Below the pieces are notes generated by a model. That model searched no databases and was not told the origin of the DNA. It saw nothing but the letters and a program-made list of their open reading frames with translations. A program made the translations under genes and the position numbers. A DNA stretch of 64,000 bases from Dendrophyllia cribrosa (lineage: Eukaryota; Cnidaria; Anthozoa; Scleractinia; Dendrophylliidae), in contig JAJLRJ010000008.1 in assembly GCA_024195265.1 (NCBI GenBank), forward strand, positions 7,530,988-7,594,987, in the 5' to 3' direction. Below are positions 45,155-60,100 of the stretch, one piece after another. Within the stretch, counting starts at the first letter, position 1, and the number at the start of each line of letters is the position of its first letter.

Positions 45155-48100
45155 ATAGGTATTTCAGTGGAATCCACGACGTGGCTCTTACTTCCACTGA
45201 TTCCGGATCGAACTGGAATGGAGGGAGGAAAACTTGAGTACCCGGAGAAAAACCCTCGGAGTAGGGATGAAAACCAACAACAAACTTAACCCACATTACG
45301 CCTTAACCGCGGTCAAACGAGAGAAATTTGCAAAAGTTAAGCAAAGTACTAAAAAGTTAAGGTTGTCAATTTCACTGTTTAAAGTTTAATATATTGCCAA
45401 TACACTGTCAATTTACCAAACGTTTTGAAAGTTTACTAAAAAAGTTCTAAGCGTTTAAAAACTGTGAACTGCAGAATTTTCGGCGCCATTTGCCAACATA
45501 ATTTTGATTAGGCGCAAAGAGTTTTGGTCAGTTTTCAACGGAAAAAAGCTCATAATTTTGAGTAAAATTAAAAGATAGTAACGTCAACTAATTTTTTTTG
45601 TACATCCTTGCGCATATTTCCATTTAATATTAATATAATATAATTCCATTTAATATAATTTAGGCATCCACATTTATTTGAAGTTTGTCCCCTTTGAATT
45701 AAAAAAAAATCCCACTAAATAAAACGAAAAACGCCTCGGACGTTTGACCGCGGTGGACATTGGTGGGAGGTGAGTGCTCTCACCACTGCGCCATCCCTGC
45801 TCCCTCTGAGTCCTCGACAGGAATCGAACCTATGACATTCCGCACACCGGTCGGTTGCTCTAACCACTGAGCTACGAGAGACTCATGGCGAAATAGACCA
45901 TATACTAGGTTCATATGTGACACGTCCCTTGCGTACTGCTAGGAACAGCAATGTTGAAAGCGCCAAAGAGCAGTTTTCAATTGAGTATCGTAAAACCAAA
46001 ACCAAAGTAATTACTCTGACCAATCACAGCAGTGGTAAACAATCCAAAGAACCAATCATAGCTCGAAGCAATTACATGTCGGCGGCGCCAAACGCGGGAA
46101 AACGCGTGCGAGCAAGTCACGATTGGTTTTGGTTTTACTTCTGATTGGTCGAGAAAGTGGCGCGCGAAGCGTAGCAATGCAAAACCAAAGCAATAGAGGT
46201 TTTGCACGGCAGCCATGTTGCATGGCAGGAACAATAGATTATTTTTCCCATGGGAAAGAATGTTCTTTCTAATGCAAAACATTTTCATTGTTCCTGCCAT
46301 GCAACATGGCTGCCGTGCAAAACCTCTATTGTGAAATAACTTTTGAAACTCAATTGAAAACTGCTCTATGTGGTGATAAATAAAGAAATATGGTAAATTT
46401 TAAGCTCGGAAATGAAAGGAGAAAGATATAGGGCCGGTTAATTAAACGAAGTCTAACTTAGACCGCGATTTAAGACAATTAACGAACCACCACATCTGTT
46501 ATATGAGGGTCATTTCAAGTCGAAAAATGTTTTTCTAGCCTGTGTTATTCGCCTTCTGAACACTGGTTACACTAAATAACGTTTAAACATTAGAGATGGC
46601 CAGATTGAAAATGGTTTGGGCCGCGGTTTTGTTAAACATCATCTAAACTTTGTTTAAATAACCGGCCCATAATGTTTAGACGATGAACATGACATCTCCC
46701 TCATTTCATTACGGAGCTAAAATTAAGCATCTTTCTTTATTTACCCATGGAAAGGTCTTCACGTATGGAAGATAGCGGCTTAGAGAAAGATGACTCTGTA
46801 AAGGAGATGGTTGCTAAAAGAGTATCGTTTCTGTATCGGTTTTAGAGATCCAAAAAATATGAGCACATATATGGTATGATTTGAAAACGAAACAAAAAGA
46901 AAACCAAGTGAATGTAAAACAAACAAACAATAACAACTGAGATTATACATGCCTGTTAGTGGTTACCATTGAAACCCCAGGTGTGACAGTACCGGCCAGC
47001 GCGTCAATAAGGGCGCTCCGATAATGGCTGTCCGTGAACTACAAGGAAAATAACATTAAATGATAGAAAAGGGTGCTCCGATAATGGCTGTCTGTGTACC
47101 ACAAGGAAAATAACATTAATGATAGAAAAGGGTGCTCCGATAATGGCTCTCTGTGTACTAAGAGGAAAATAACATTAATGAAAAGGGTGCTTCGATAATG
47201 GCTGTCCGTGAACTACAAGGAAAATAACATTATATGATAGAAAAGGGTGCTCCGATAATGGCTGTCTGTGTACTAAGAGGAAATAACATTAATGAAAAGG
47301 GTGCTTCGATAATGGCTGTCCGTGAACTACAAGGAAAATAACATTATATGATAGAAAAGGGTGCTCCGATAATGGCTGTCTGTGTACCACAAGGAAAATA
47401 ACATTAATGATAGAAAAGAGTGCTCCGCTTTCAAAATAGCGGGGAAGGTCCTGGGGCGAAGAAACCCTGGACATGGCTGCAGAAATACTCCAAGAACAGA
47501 GGAGTATTTTGTCACGTGACAACCACGATGAAATAGCAATTCCCCACTCCAGAAACTATAAAAAATACCATACTACTCTTTAAAGGGGCAGTATCACGAG
47601 GTTCCACGCGCGGCACTGTTCACTATTCTTGCACCGGAATTTTGGAAATATCACTGTTAAAAGTGATTTTTTTCTTTCTTCCGGCTATCAAAACGGATTT
47701 TTTGATTCAACAAATACCTCCACTTCTCGACGGCCTTTTTGAATTTGCGGAATCAAACTTGAAAACTGGGCCGACGTTTTCAAGTTTCGACCTCGTGATA
47801 CTGCCCCTTTAAAGTGCAGGTGTGGGTGTTGCTTGATGTAAGCCTCATTTTTCCAATTTCTTTTGTTTTCAGTACAAACTGCACGTGCTATGCTTCTACT
47901 TCGTGGCAATTTGCATACGGTGCACATTTGTATGCGAACACATACATTATACAGTACATACAAGGAGACTTGAATAATTACACCCCGGTGAGGCTGAGCC
48001 TGCACATAAAAGAGAATTATGGTATTTTTCGGAGTGGCCAATTTCGGAGGTCGTTTCCAGGGATTGACAGCCGTGTTTGTTTTCTGGCAATCTGAAGCCG

Positions 48101-51100
48101 TTGTTCAAACGAAACGAACTGAAAAAATGAAAAAATCTTTCACCAGAACTGGTGTATCCATTTGGAACTCTATTCCACTCTCTGTCAAAACTCTCAATAA
48201 ATCTAAATTTCGAAACAAAAAAATTGATGCTCCTTGACGATACTTATATGAATGTTAATGATTTGAAAAGATATTTTATGAAGTTAACTCAATAATTTGC
48301 TTGCCCCCGCCTAGATTGGCTTCGTAGCTATTTGCGCGACATTCAATATTATTACTATTTAAATTAATGTCAATAAATTGTTGTTGTTGTTGTTGTTGAC
48401 ATTCATCATGTTTTACGCGACAAAATGCTCCAGGAGTTTTGGAATATTTTGGCAGCTTTGTCCAGCGGTTTCTACGCCCGTCCCGGAGAAAGCCCGGGGA
48501 CGAGGTTGGTGTCATCGTATTAGGTTTTAAGAAGATAATTAACTATTATAGCGCGAAAGCGCGCGTGATATCGCTTAATTCTTAGCCGACCAGACAGTAG
48601 GCCGAGTCGGCTAAAATGAGGCGATATCATGCAAGCTTGAGCGCAATAATAGTTTTAATTCAACACATTGATAACAAAGCACAGTTTGAAGAAAAAATAT
48701 CGAGGCCGGTCCGTCATTTTTGCATTCTCTTGTCAAAATGCAAAATTTACCTCCATCGTTGGATATACGTCATGTAGACATAGCGTATATCGATAACTTT
48801 TTGACCATATTTGGGCAGTTTATCAATGTGTTGAATTATAAAGCGCAATATACCTTGTTAAGCCTGTTGTCATTGTATTTGATTAAATCCAATATGAAGT
48901 GAAGCACTTCGCGAGGGCATTGAGAATGAACATTTCTCACAGAGGCGATAGCAACGGGCAAAGTCTGGAAAACAAAACGCATTAAGTTACTCAACATGGC
49001 AAAACTAAAAACCACATTCGATATACATCCGTTAAAGGACTAACTATCCCACAACCGCAAAAATATTCCAGAATAAAATAAGAGTGAAAGGGTAAAACGT
49101 TAACAAACCTTTTGCACGAAGTAGGCGATGAAATTGGAGAAGTCGTTGTACTTGACAATATGTGGACATGACTGTGATCCAAACATGTTCCTGAAAATCC
49201 CGATCATCGTTGTATGGCCAGTCCAGCTAGACGCACAAGCTGTGGCGACCTGTTAAAAGTAATTGTGCAGTTGCATTGGATTGTCTGCGTCTGTTGTGAT
49301 TGGCTCAAAAGTGACTGCTTTGTAACAAACATCAGTACTTCAGAACCCAAACAAAATACAACTAAATTTGGATTTGTTGACCTATTGCAAAAGTTGAACC
49401 TCACTGACGTGTGTTCGATCCCATAAAATTCCCGAGGCGACGCAAATTCGATAATCATAGAGAATGGCTGAAGTAAAAGAAGGATATCGATCACATGCAC
49501 CTCTCTTTCCTCCACTGTCGATTCTGTCACTGTATATTCTCTTACCTTAGCAAGACAAAAGCAAGCTTCTTGTCTAACTCTGTAAAAACACTCAGTTTGG
49601 TTGATGACATCTATTAAAGCCTGCCTCGTCGCTGGAGAGGGAAATTTTTCCAGTGCTGAAATAGCCTATGACAAAAAGATACATAACTTACGGTACATAT
49701 CTGCTAAAAAGAAAACAAATTCTGGAATGAAAATTTCAAATATTATCCTTCCCTCCCGAAAAGAGTAACACCACAGGATAGCAATGCTCAATAGCTTTCA
49801 TTTGAAAGGCCACCCTGTAGCAGACTTACATCACATTATAGAAAAATTCCAGTACCTCACTCTGAGCGATTACATCTCTCTCATGTCTCAGTTGATACTG
49901 CCACATGTAGTCAGGCTGTTCAAAGCTGACATGCCGAAGCCACGTGACCTCAGGGTCAATACGAACCCACAGCACTGGTGAATCAGAGCTGTAAACAGAG
50001 AGAGAGAAACAAATCAATAAGGAGACAATTTGTTTAAATAATAAGCTTCAGTCTTATTATTTTTATAGACAGTATTTCTCTTTACAGCCATACCTCAAAG
50101 GCGGGGACTATTGGCCACGTTGTTAGCAGCTTAATAAGCAATTACAAGCCTTCTGTTACGAGACTGTACTTACTCCATTGCATCAAGATTCATGTCAACT
50201 TCTTCTCCTGTCATAAGAGGTATCTTCTTTTTCTTATTTCTGTAAAAAGAAAGATACAAGTTTAATTTAGTGAACTTGGTTTCAGATCTATTTTACGAGG
50301 TCAGTTAGATTGGGCAAGGCACAAACATAGCGCCAGGGATCAATATTTTTTCAGCTAAAATTAAAAACCAAACAAATCTGAAACTGTATTGGCTAAAAGG
50401 AACATAAACTTAAGCAACATTTCCTGTAGCCCACTTTTTATCAGACACACTATGAGAAGTTGTAATAAGGTACATGACTATTGAAACTGTACATTCTACT
50501 TTTTTTCCCACCTACGGCTCTTGGAATGACATGGCAGCTCATGGCGGCTATAGACATCTTCAATCTGTACAGTATGGTTGAATGACCCATCCAACTCCTG
50601 TATACAGACTGTTAGGGATCCCTGAAAAAAATAAAAATAAAAAGTAATGCAGTACACCTGCCAAGGCTCACGCCAGCGAGTCCAAAACTCCAATCTCACG
50701 CCAACTCACGCCTATGGAGCAATTTTTCATGCCTGACTTACAGATTTGAGCTATCAGCCTTCACTGATCGCATGATCGAATTAAAAATATAGTTACGTTC
50801 ATGAACATTTGGCACTTTTTTGTAGGTTTTTATCGTTCTGAACATTACGATTACAGCCGGATGTTATTAAACGGAGGTCTGAGGTCCATGGAAATTTCCG
50901 AATTGTTCGGAACATCTTCGGACATCTTCGGAATAGATCGGGTTGTCTTCGGATTTGGTCAGGTCACCTTCGGAAAATCCTGGAACTCCCACGAAAAAAT
51001 TCTCACGCCCACCACTTGGAAAAAGTTGGCAGTTATAATGCAGTGATTTCTAAGTACCACTTCAAAGACTTGCATGGTGGTCAACTGGTTTGTGTGTCAG

Positions 51101-54100
51101 AACTTTTGACCTAAGAGGCAGTAGTTCAAAACAAGGTCTTTCAGTGGCTTCATAAGAAGGTAGTGGAACTATCAAATTTTGATGTTTATATTAACCCAAA
51201 ATCTGCGTACTTTGTTTTGATTTTCACTTAGATGTTTACCCCGGGTAAGGAAGGAAGGAAGGAAGCTGCCTATTTTTTTTACCTATGAAACATAGTTCAA
51301 AACTTCTCTTTTTTTGAGATGCATCGTTACGAAAAACATGGCTACCAATTAAAAAAAAATGTTTGGCAGTAAGGAATTCTCTATGAATTCTCGTAATAAA
51401 GACTTTTCTCTTACCACATATTTTGCTGTGCCTCGTGACATGTCCTGCTTGATTTCGAGCTCAACAATATTACGCTTTCTATTAAAAACAAAGCTTCCAT
51501 GGAATTTGGCCACACCACTATGACAGCTGCATTTAGGTTAAGGTACAAATGGAAGGTGTTTGTTATGACACCTAAACCTGATGAGTATCAGTGATGATAC
51601 AGTAACAGTACTACATTCTTCTATATTATATTACTAAATTTAGGCAGGATACATCCATTGATCAACAAACACATTGATATCCTTGCCCGAAACCGTGGAT
51701 ATTGATTTGAGGAACTGATCAAACAAAATGGGAGAAAATATAGATAAGACATTGGAAAGAAAACAGCTTTGAAATAAAAAATATAATCAACACTGTCATT
51801 TCTTGTATCTGGTGGCTTACCCCACTGGTGGAAAGAAGTAGGTTTGTCCAGAGACTGTAGTCTGCCTTGAGCTGCGCTGCACTGTTAGCAAGTGACAACA
51901 GCTTGTTAAATACCTGAAAAGCAGATAAAATGTGTTGTGGATAAGTCTTTTGGCCTATCAAGCTAGTGCTTAATCTGGTTTCCATAGTATGAAGCTTTTA
52001 TGAATTTTGACACTTCCTCCTGGACCAGATGCTAGTACAATACTGTCAACAAAGCCTGGAAATCCCAGACGATTTGGGGATTTTGCTGTCCGTGATCGAA
52101 CCAGATTTTGCCGATGTTTCGGGAAAATCGCCAAACATCGCAAAAATCTGGGACGCGCCAGGAAAACAGAAATGCTCCCAATTTTCCTGATTTGTCCCTG
52201 CCCATCCCAGATGATCAGGGATGTCTACGATTGAGTGTTTTCGTAAGTCGGCCAATCTGGGACAGTCGGGACACAGCGAAATTCCTGATCGTCTGGGATT
52301 TTTCCCACAGGATTTTCTGTGAGCCCAGGTCTCAGTCAAGCAAGGCACTGTTACTTATGGAATTGCTTTTTCCTTCCTAACTAAATCGTCCATTTCTGAC
52401 CCAGCTGCTTCAAAAATTAGTGATAGACCCAATGGACTTAATGGAGAGAGACAATGTGGCAGCAGATCTGAAGTTTGCAACTACTGACCTTCAGAACAAA
52501 CGTTTAAAGCACTAACCAGAACACCAATCACTGGCGGATACAGACCCTCAACAAAGGGGGCGTTGGGGGATCTTGCAGGCTGGACTATGAATGTCAAATT
52601 CTGCGAAGATAATTCTGGCAATAATGCACTGCCAATTTCTTTCTATGGGTTATGGTGAGAATGGATGTACCTGACAAATGACCTGAGATTACCACGGTAA
52701 CTCTGTGTATGACAGACTCCAACTAACAGTGAACATACCTGCAGCAGAGGTTCCTGTCCAATGCGCATCTCAATCATTCTCATAACAAGATGTGACTTGC
52801 TCCAGACGATTTCAAGGTTGTTTCCTGAGGTTAAATGAGGGTGCAAATGAGGGCTCCCCTGAGTTGGGGACTCTGGTGTCTGACTTGAGGAGGAGCCTGT
52901 CGCAGTCGTCATGGATAAGGATCCTGAGTTGTGTAGAGGAGGAATGCCAGGACCTTGCATTTCATACTGGCATACTTGTTTGGACTCCTGCAGAAAACAA
53001 TGTCATCAATTTTATATTTCCTCTTTCACTCCTAGAGTCAATTATGGAGACATAAATGTAGTTCTAACTTTTGAGTCTGTGGGCAAAATCCTATGGTGTG
53101 ACCATACAAATGAAACCTCTTCAGCAGTACTTTTGCATGGTACCATTTGTTCTAACTTTTGAGTCTGTGGGTAAAATCCTATGGTGTGACCATTCAAACG
53201 AAACCTCTTCAGCAGTACTTTTGCATGGCACAATTAGTTTTTCAATATTCTACAAAATGAAATTTGGGATTTGTCTTAAATTTTGATTTTTGGCACTTTA
53301 GAAAGTTCAAGGGTTAAGTACAGTTGAATCTCTGGTAAATGGCCACCTTCAAGATCAGGAGAGGTGATCACCTTTGAGAGATGGTCTTTTACAAGAGAAT
53401 TGATGGAGAATTGTTTCAAATCAGCTTAATTTCAAGAAGGTGGTTGCTTGAGGGAGATAGTTAATTATTAGAAGTCCTGTAAAAACAGTGTTTGACACAG
53501 ATCTGATTCTGATTCAAATGGGCTTTCAAGAAGATGGATTCTTGAGGAAGATGGTCATTTACAATACAATCGAAATACAGTGTTGGAAAATGGGCTTTCA
53601 AAAAGGTGGTTGCTTAAGGGAGGTTGTCTCTTACAAGAGCTTCGAAATACAGTGTTAGAATAGTGATTGAAATGGTCCTCTAGGAAGGTGACTTCTTAAG
53701 AAAGATGGTTGCTTTATGCAAGTGGCTGCTTGAAAGATACATGTACAGTCCACTGTAGTGAAGATATCAATTTTATCTTCACTGCGAAGAGGGAAGCTAT
53801 CGACATCTTCACATTTGATACCATGTTGTTTGCCCTTATGGAAAACGGTCAATAAAATTAAAAAAGTTATCATTAACATTGCTTTAAAAATCACAGCTAC
53901 TAGCATGGGTAACCTGTAGCCATGTTATACTGACCTCTCTCATCCAGTGCCTGTATTCATTATTACCAAACATCTTTTTGAGAAATAAACCAAACATGTA
54001 TCCTGAAATTCCTCTAGCAAGCCAGTAATCAGACCTGTTGATATTTAACCATACATGTAAATACTCATCAATTCCCATTTAAGAAATAAAAAATGCTTTC

Positions 54101-57100
54101 TACGTTTCTACACAAGGGGAAGTTAGGGAGAAAGAGAAACAGTTGTGGAAATACAAGCTGAAGGTGAGTGTTTCCACAAGTATTTTGAGTTCTTCCTAAC
54201 TTTCATGCATGTCACCATTACTTATAGAAACATGGAAAGAGATTTATTTTATTTATTTTATGTCATAACTAATACTTAATTATTGTTATCTCTTCTGTGC
54301 CATTTCATGATTTTTTTATAAGAGTTCAAAATAGGTTTCTATGTTTCCACATAAATTCTGTGGAAATTATTTTCAAACAGAGGATTTGTGGTATACTACA
54401 TACTACATACTTTATTTAACATGGAAATACATGTACACTTAGCTACAAAGCTAGTTTCCAGGTTTTCCACAATAAACTAACAATATAACAATTTGTAATG
54501 AAATGAGTAAAATAATATTAAAATATACTAAAATACTAATTAGTTAAAATTTAAGATAAACTAAATACATAGTAATTAATAGGTTACACAAGTATAAATT
54601 AATATTATTACTACATCGCAATCCTAACATCCAATAATTCAATACTAACTAAAATTTAACTCTACCCTAATATAAAAATCATGTTTAAAATTCAAATTTA
54701 ATTAACACAAAACTTACTAAAAATAATTTTGCGAATTGTTCTATGGAATTCTTTTAAACTGGAAAGTTCGCGATTTTCATTCATCAGCAAATTCCATTCT
54801 TTTGCAGCATTATAACGCCATGATTTTAGGCCATATTTTGTGGTTTGAACTTTCGACAGCCTGAGAATTTGCTAGCCACTAAAATTATCTCGCTTATTTT
54901 ATAAATACACGAATGTATTAGTGAAAACATTTGTGCAATACAAGCTGCATGTCATGTTGCTTTATTATACATGTACCTTCTAAAACTTATTTGCAATGCC
55001 CCAGCTAAAGACAATAAAACATTCTTAGTACCAAAACAATCACTGTATTGTCTGTAAGTATATTACACCAGAGACACAAGCAAGTCATGATCATACCATG
55101 TTTGAATACAAAGGTAGCATCCAAAAAACTGCTCTGCTAAAGCCTGGGATAAATATTTTCTGGTTTCAAATCCCTGGTCAATAATTCTTGAAGAGTGAAG
55201 GAGACTTGTACTGGAATAAAATAGAAAACAATCAACTTATAAACCACATGTAAGACTTTACATAAGGGGGGAAGGGGCAGAAAAACTGACAGGTGATGGG
55301 GGGTGGGGGGGGGGGGATGGAGAAGTGAACTAACAACAAACTTACTTGAATATTGTCATGGAGGAATAAGGCGACAAGATGTCATAAGCTTGATCTACAA
55401 ACACTTGTTTGTAGTAGGTATAAGGGTAGCGGCAGCTGAGGTATTCTTCATAAAACTCAAATGCCTCATGAAGAAATGCTGTGGTGTTTTTAAGAACTGG
55501 AAGAAGTCCAGGCAGACAAAAGTGTGTGACTTCTGGCATGACAGGGTCAACATGGATCTCAAATGGCCTGTAAAGAAAACAATACAATTCATCTGATGTA
55601 ATATATCAAACATAAGCAGGGGCATGCGTAGCTACCTGTATGCACGTACGCACGTGTGTACCTAAAAAAGTGGGGGAGGAGGTAGGGGGAGTGTGAAAAA
55701 ATCCTGGCTACGCCCGTGATAAGGAAGAGTGTTTCATCAGTATTTCCAAACGCTGGTAAGTGCGTTAAAAAACGAAGTGTAACCCAGTTTTTTTCCACTG
55801 ATTTCCAAGGTTTGCATACCTGATGAAACACTCTTTTGAGTACATGTGATATAGCTTCTCAAACTGATCATTAAATACAGAGAAAATGAAGGAATAAAAT
55901 CACTTCAATCCATGCTACATTTAATTAAGATCAGGTTGCCAAACTACTGACCATGATTTTCCCTGTTCAAAAGTCACCTAAATGCATGCTACATGTTATT
56001 AAGATCAGATTTCCAAACTACTGACCATGATTTTCCTTGTTCAAAAGTCACCTTAATCCATGCTACATGTAATTAAGATCAGATTTCCAAACTACTGACC
56101 ATGATTTTCCTTGTTCAAACCTGATGACTTATTAGAGTTTGAGAATCTTTCCAATTCACCAAGACTTGAACAATAATATTACAGGTGCTCTGTGCTAGCT
56201 GATAATTTTTTAATTGAAGGGCTCCCGACAAGAACGTCCTAAGTACTTTGTTGGAAAATTTTTACTGAAATCTTGGATTTTTGGCCTCAAAAAGGAATCA
56301 CTTGCCAAAATTATGACTGGACCATGTAAATATGACTAAAAGGATTTCAACCAGGTCAACAAATCTTCTATCTTCGAACAGAATAAAAATTTATCTTGAA
56401 AAGATACATAGGGTGTCCTAAGGCCCAAAACATTTTCTCAAAGATGTGGATTTTCTTCCCCATTTTGGATCTGTTTTAAGTACCTTAACAATAACAAATC
56501 ATTAATTTGACAAAGCTGTGCTTTTAAAGGCCTAAAACATACAATTTTAGGGAAAGTTGCCAAAAAACATACTTAGGACGTTCTTGCCAGGAGCCCTTCA
56601 ATTATTAGTAACCTACTTTAAACTTGTCACTTTCATTTTGATTTATAATGTTGAAATCACATTTTATTTTTATAATCACAAATGACAGCACATTTGCAGA
56701 TTTATGCCAATATTACAGTACATGTAAAGGCATAAATCTGAAAAATCTCCAAATTTTGGAACTTGTTGGAAGTTAATTGACTAGGAAATTTTGTTTCCTG
56801 TTATCTTACCCAACTGCCAATGCAATATTAGGAGCAGATGTAGGAATGCTCAAAGTATAGTGATAGGTTTTTCTCTTCTCATCAGCAGTCATCACCTGTT
56901 AGGTGTTAATACCACAATCAGTAATTTATAGAAATCAAACTGTACAGTATGTGTCACCAGATAAGGAGAACACAGGTACCTTATAACTACTAATAATTGT
57001 CGTCATAAACCAAATCAAAGCTGTGTAAGAAACTATTAAAAAAAATTGTCTCAGACATAACAGCATTTTGAAGAGAAGCTAAATAATTACAAAAGGAAAA

Positions 57101-60100
57101 ACAATCTCAAAAGTCGATTTCACAGTTGTGTGCTTGGTGACCAGTTGCCTTTGAGTGGAAGCGAGGCTGGAGGTAAGTTTGCTTTGACACAAACCTTCCT
57201 GCTTTTCATATGTTAATAATGCTTTTCTCATGCTAACTAGTTAAATTTACATCTGAAAAGCTCCAAGGTCTGTATCATAACAAGGTCAACTTCAACCTCA
57301 CTTCCACTCAAAGGCCAGGACACTAAGACAGGGATTCTGACAGGGTGCGCGGGTGCGGGACCGCACAATTCGGTCAAACCCGCACAATTCCGCACAATTC
57401 CTAAAAATCCGCACAATCCCGCACAATACTGAAATATTTGCTTAAAATTTTAATTAAATCAGGTATTTCTATTGATTACCAAGATTTCGAGAAACGTTTT
57501 AGGCTATTTTCAGTCCATTTTCCTTCCAAACAATCGAGAAATCCCTCGCTTTCCTCGAACAGCTCGAGCGATCGATATAAAAACAACAAGGCGTTCTCTT
57601 CGCCGTCCTGGGAACTAGTATCAGTTTTACTTCTATCCGACTTCCTACCGAATTTTTCGCGTAGCTTTTTAGTTGTCGTTTTCCAGACATTATGTCGTTT
57701 TTCTAAGCAGCCTGTCGATATTTTATCGAGCGCTTTCGCTTCCTCTTTCAGTTTAATATGTTGGGGACCAAAGAAGAAACACCGAAGAAATGTACCGTCG
57801 CGTCGAAATGAAATGTCACTCTGTCTGAATTAATTTCGCAAAGAACTGATCAAGTTTGCGAATCGACAAACAAACTATTAAAGCGCTGGAACTTCGGATT
57901 GATAGGAGAAAATTATTAAGTTCTGAATGATCAGAATACTGGATTTCATTTTTTCCATCAAGTGAAAGACGTTTTCATTCAGGAAAATGCAAAACAAACA
58001 TGCTATCAAATTACATTTAGCACGCGATTTGCATACATCTCGAGGTTCTGTTTTTGCGGCAAACTTTCGAAGAAATTGTGTGAACCTTTAATGGAAATTA
58101 TTCACACTACATAAAATGTACGGATTTTTAATAAAGGAACTCGCTCAGATCGGAAACATTTTATTTTGAGTGGTATTTCGGTTTTACCCGATCGAGTTCA
58201 TCGTGTCACGCAATGTGGTTTTGTTGAGACAAATAAACTTTGGTGAAGAAAAACAGCCGCAAATTGGCGATTGCTGGTACATTTTGATCCCCAAAGTAAA
58301 ACATCTATTTGTATTTTTCATTTATGCAGAATTTCCTCCCTGTCATATTTTTCTGGCCTGGCTAGAACACTGGTGATTGAATATTTGGTTGGTCACAGGA
58401 TTGCGCAATCCCGCACAATTTCCCGCACAATCGAAGAAATTTACCGCACAATTTGCCCCAAAACTCCCGCACAATTTTAGTTTTTTTTCCGCACCCTGTC
58501 AGAATCCCTGCTAAGAGGACAACTGTTAAATAGTCTATTCAGCCATACATACATTGTAACTAATGATAGGTGTTGATCTGTTATGGTTACAAAGAAAATC
58601 AGTTTATTACCTGATATATCTCAATTTGTTCATTTTTATGTTCCTAACTGAATAAGAAAATTAATATATTTGAAACTCAGATTATAACATAAGTAACAGG
58701 AAAGAAAAAAACTTGTAGACTGAGTTTTTTTGACATTCTATGTGAAGTACTGTATGCTGCCACCCACGTTCCTCCTGAAATTATAGCAGCCACTAAAAAT
58801 CATACCGTCTCCATGAGATCTCCACAGCTTACAGCGATCATATCTATATCAACAGTGATGTCAATGTTCCATGTACACAGCTCGGAATAGGAATCAACAC
58901 AAGGAAACCATAATCTACAAATAAAGTAAGTAAAATGAAACACCCAACAACAACAACAATTTTATTTCATTATTAATATAACAATATTTTCAACATTGAC
59001 AACCCGCAGTTAGCATAGCTAATCGAGGCGGGTTGTCAAAAATAACCCAAAATTGGTTGCTGTTTGTAATGTAATGTAATGTAATGTAATGTAATGTAAT
59101 GTAATGTAATGTAATGTAATGTAATGTAATGTAATGTAATGTAATGTAATGTAATGTAATGTAATGTAATGTAATATTTATACACAGTAAAATATCAGTA
59201 TTGAGAGAGAGGAATATTTAACAATCAAATTATGAGCTCGAGATTTCTATCACTCAGTAGAAATCAAGAGCAAATAATGATTTTGTTTTAGTATAAATCT
59301 ACATGTACTAGATGTTCAAAACTTAACAACAAATACTATTTACAGACACTTCGAAAACGTGAAGAAGTGGCCGCCATTAGGCTTCTCACTCTACTCACTT
59401 TCTACAACAGAATAGATAGTAGCGTAGCTAATAAGAGAACAGCATTTGTGATAGAATGCTAGTAGATTTATCCTAATACCAGATATCATGACTACATTAA
59501 ATTTCATGCAGTGCTTCAAAGGGGGACGGTGTCCTTTTCTTTTCTTTTTTTTCTGGCTCTGAAAACATTAGCCTTAGTTACTTTCTTCAAGTTCCTACAT
59601 TTTTGTTTCCAAAACGGGCTAGAACAGACCATGATTAATTTTGTTCCTATTTTAAAAATTGGTTGCTTCCTTTCTGTTCATGTTATAGTATATTTATTTA
59701 AGTAAAGGCATTGTTGCATGGTTTTGACCAAAAAAGCTCAAAATTCCTGTGGCACTGCCCCTTAAATATACCTGAATAGTAGAGTAAAAACCAACATATT
59801 AAGGGCAATGTGATTGGGTCTCACAACCTCATATTTCTGAATCCTCAGTCCATCACCTTTTAACATTAACTCACTACACCTCTGTGACGTATTTTTTTTT
59901 CAGAAATAAAAATGATCACAAATGAACAAATCAAATTATAATAAAAATAAATATAACTTTCCTGAAAGTATTCTGAACTTTAAATTTACCTGGAAGAATT
60001 GGCACAACCATAGCTGAACAAGTGTGCTGACCGCTATATTATAATATAAGCAAATAGAGAAACTGAATTAGATGCCATGAAGTATCAAAGGTTACTTAGT

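Noticed and set aside
45815..45890. Functional tRNA gene on the minus strand
   Set aside because: A and B boxes are present but it continues into a SINE body with a second A-box-like sequence, and the cloverleaf ends do not pair fully.
47814..48095. 93-codon plus-strand ORF
   Set aside because: No recognisable sequence; only the following LINE-like WNSIP tail could be supported.
57438..57833. 131-codon plus-strand ORF
   Set aside because: The opposite strand of the same bases has the more protein-like composition; this frame is low-complexity Ser/Phe-rich and looks like its shadow.
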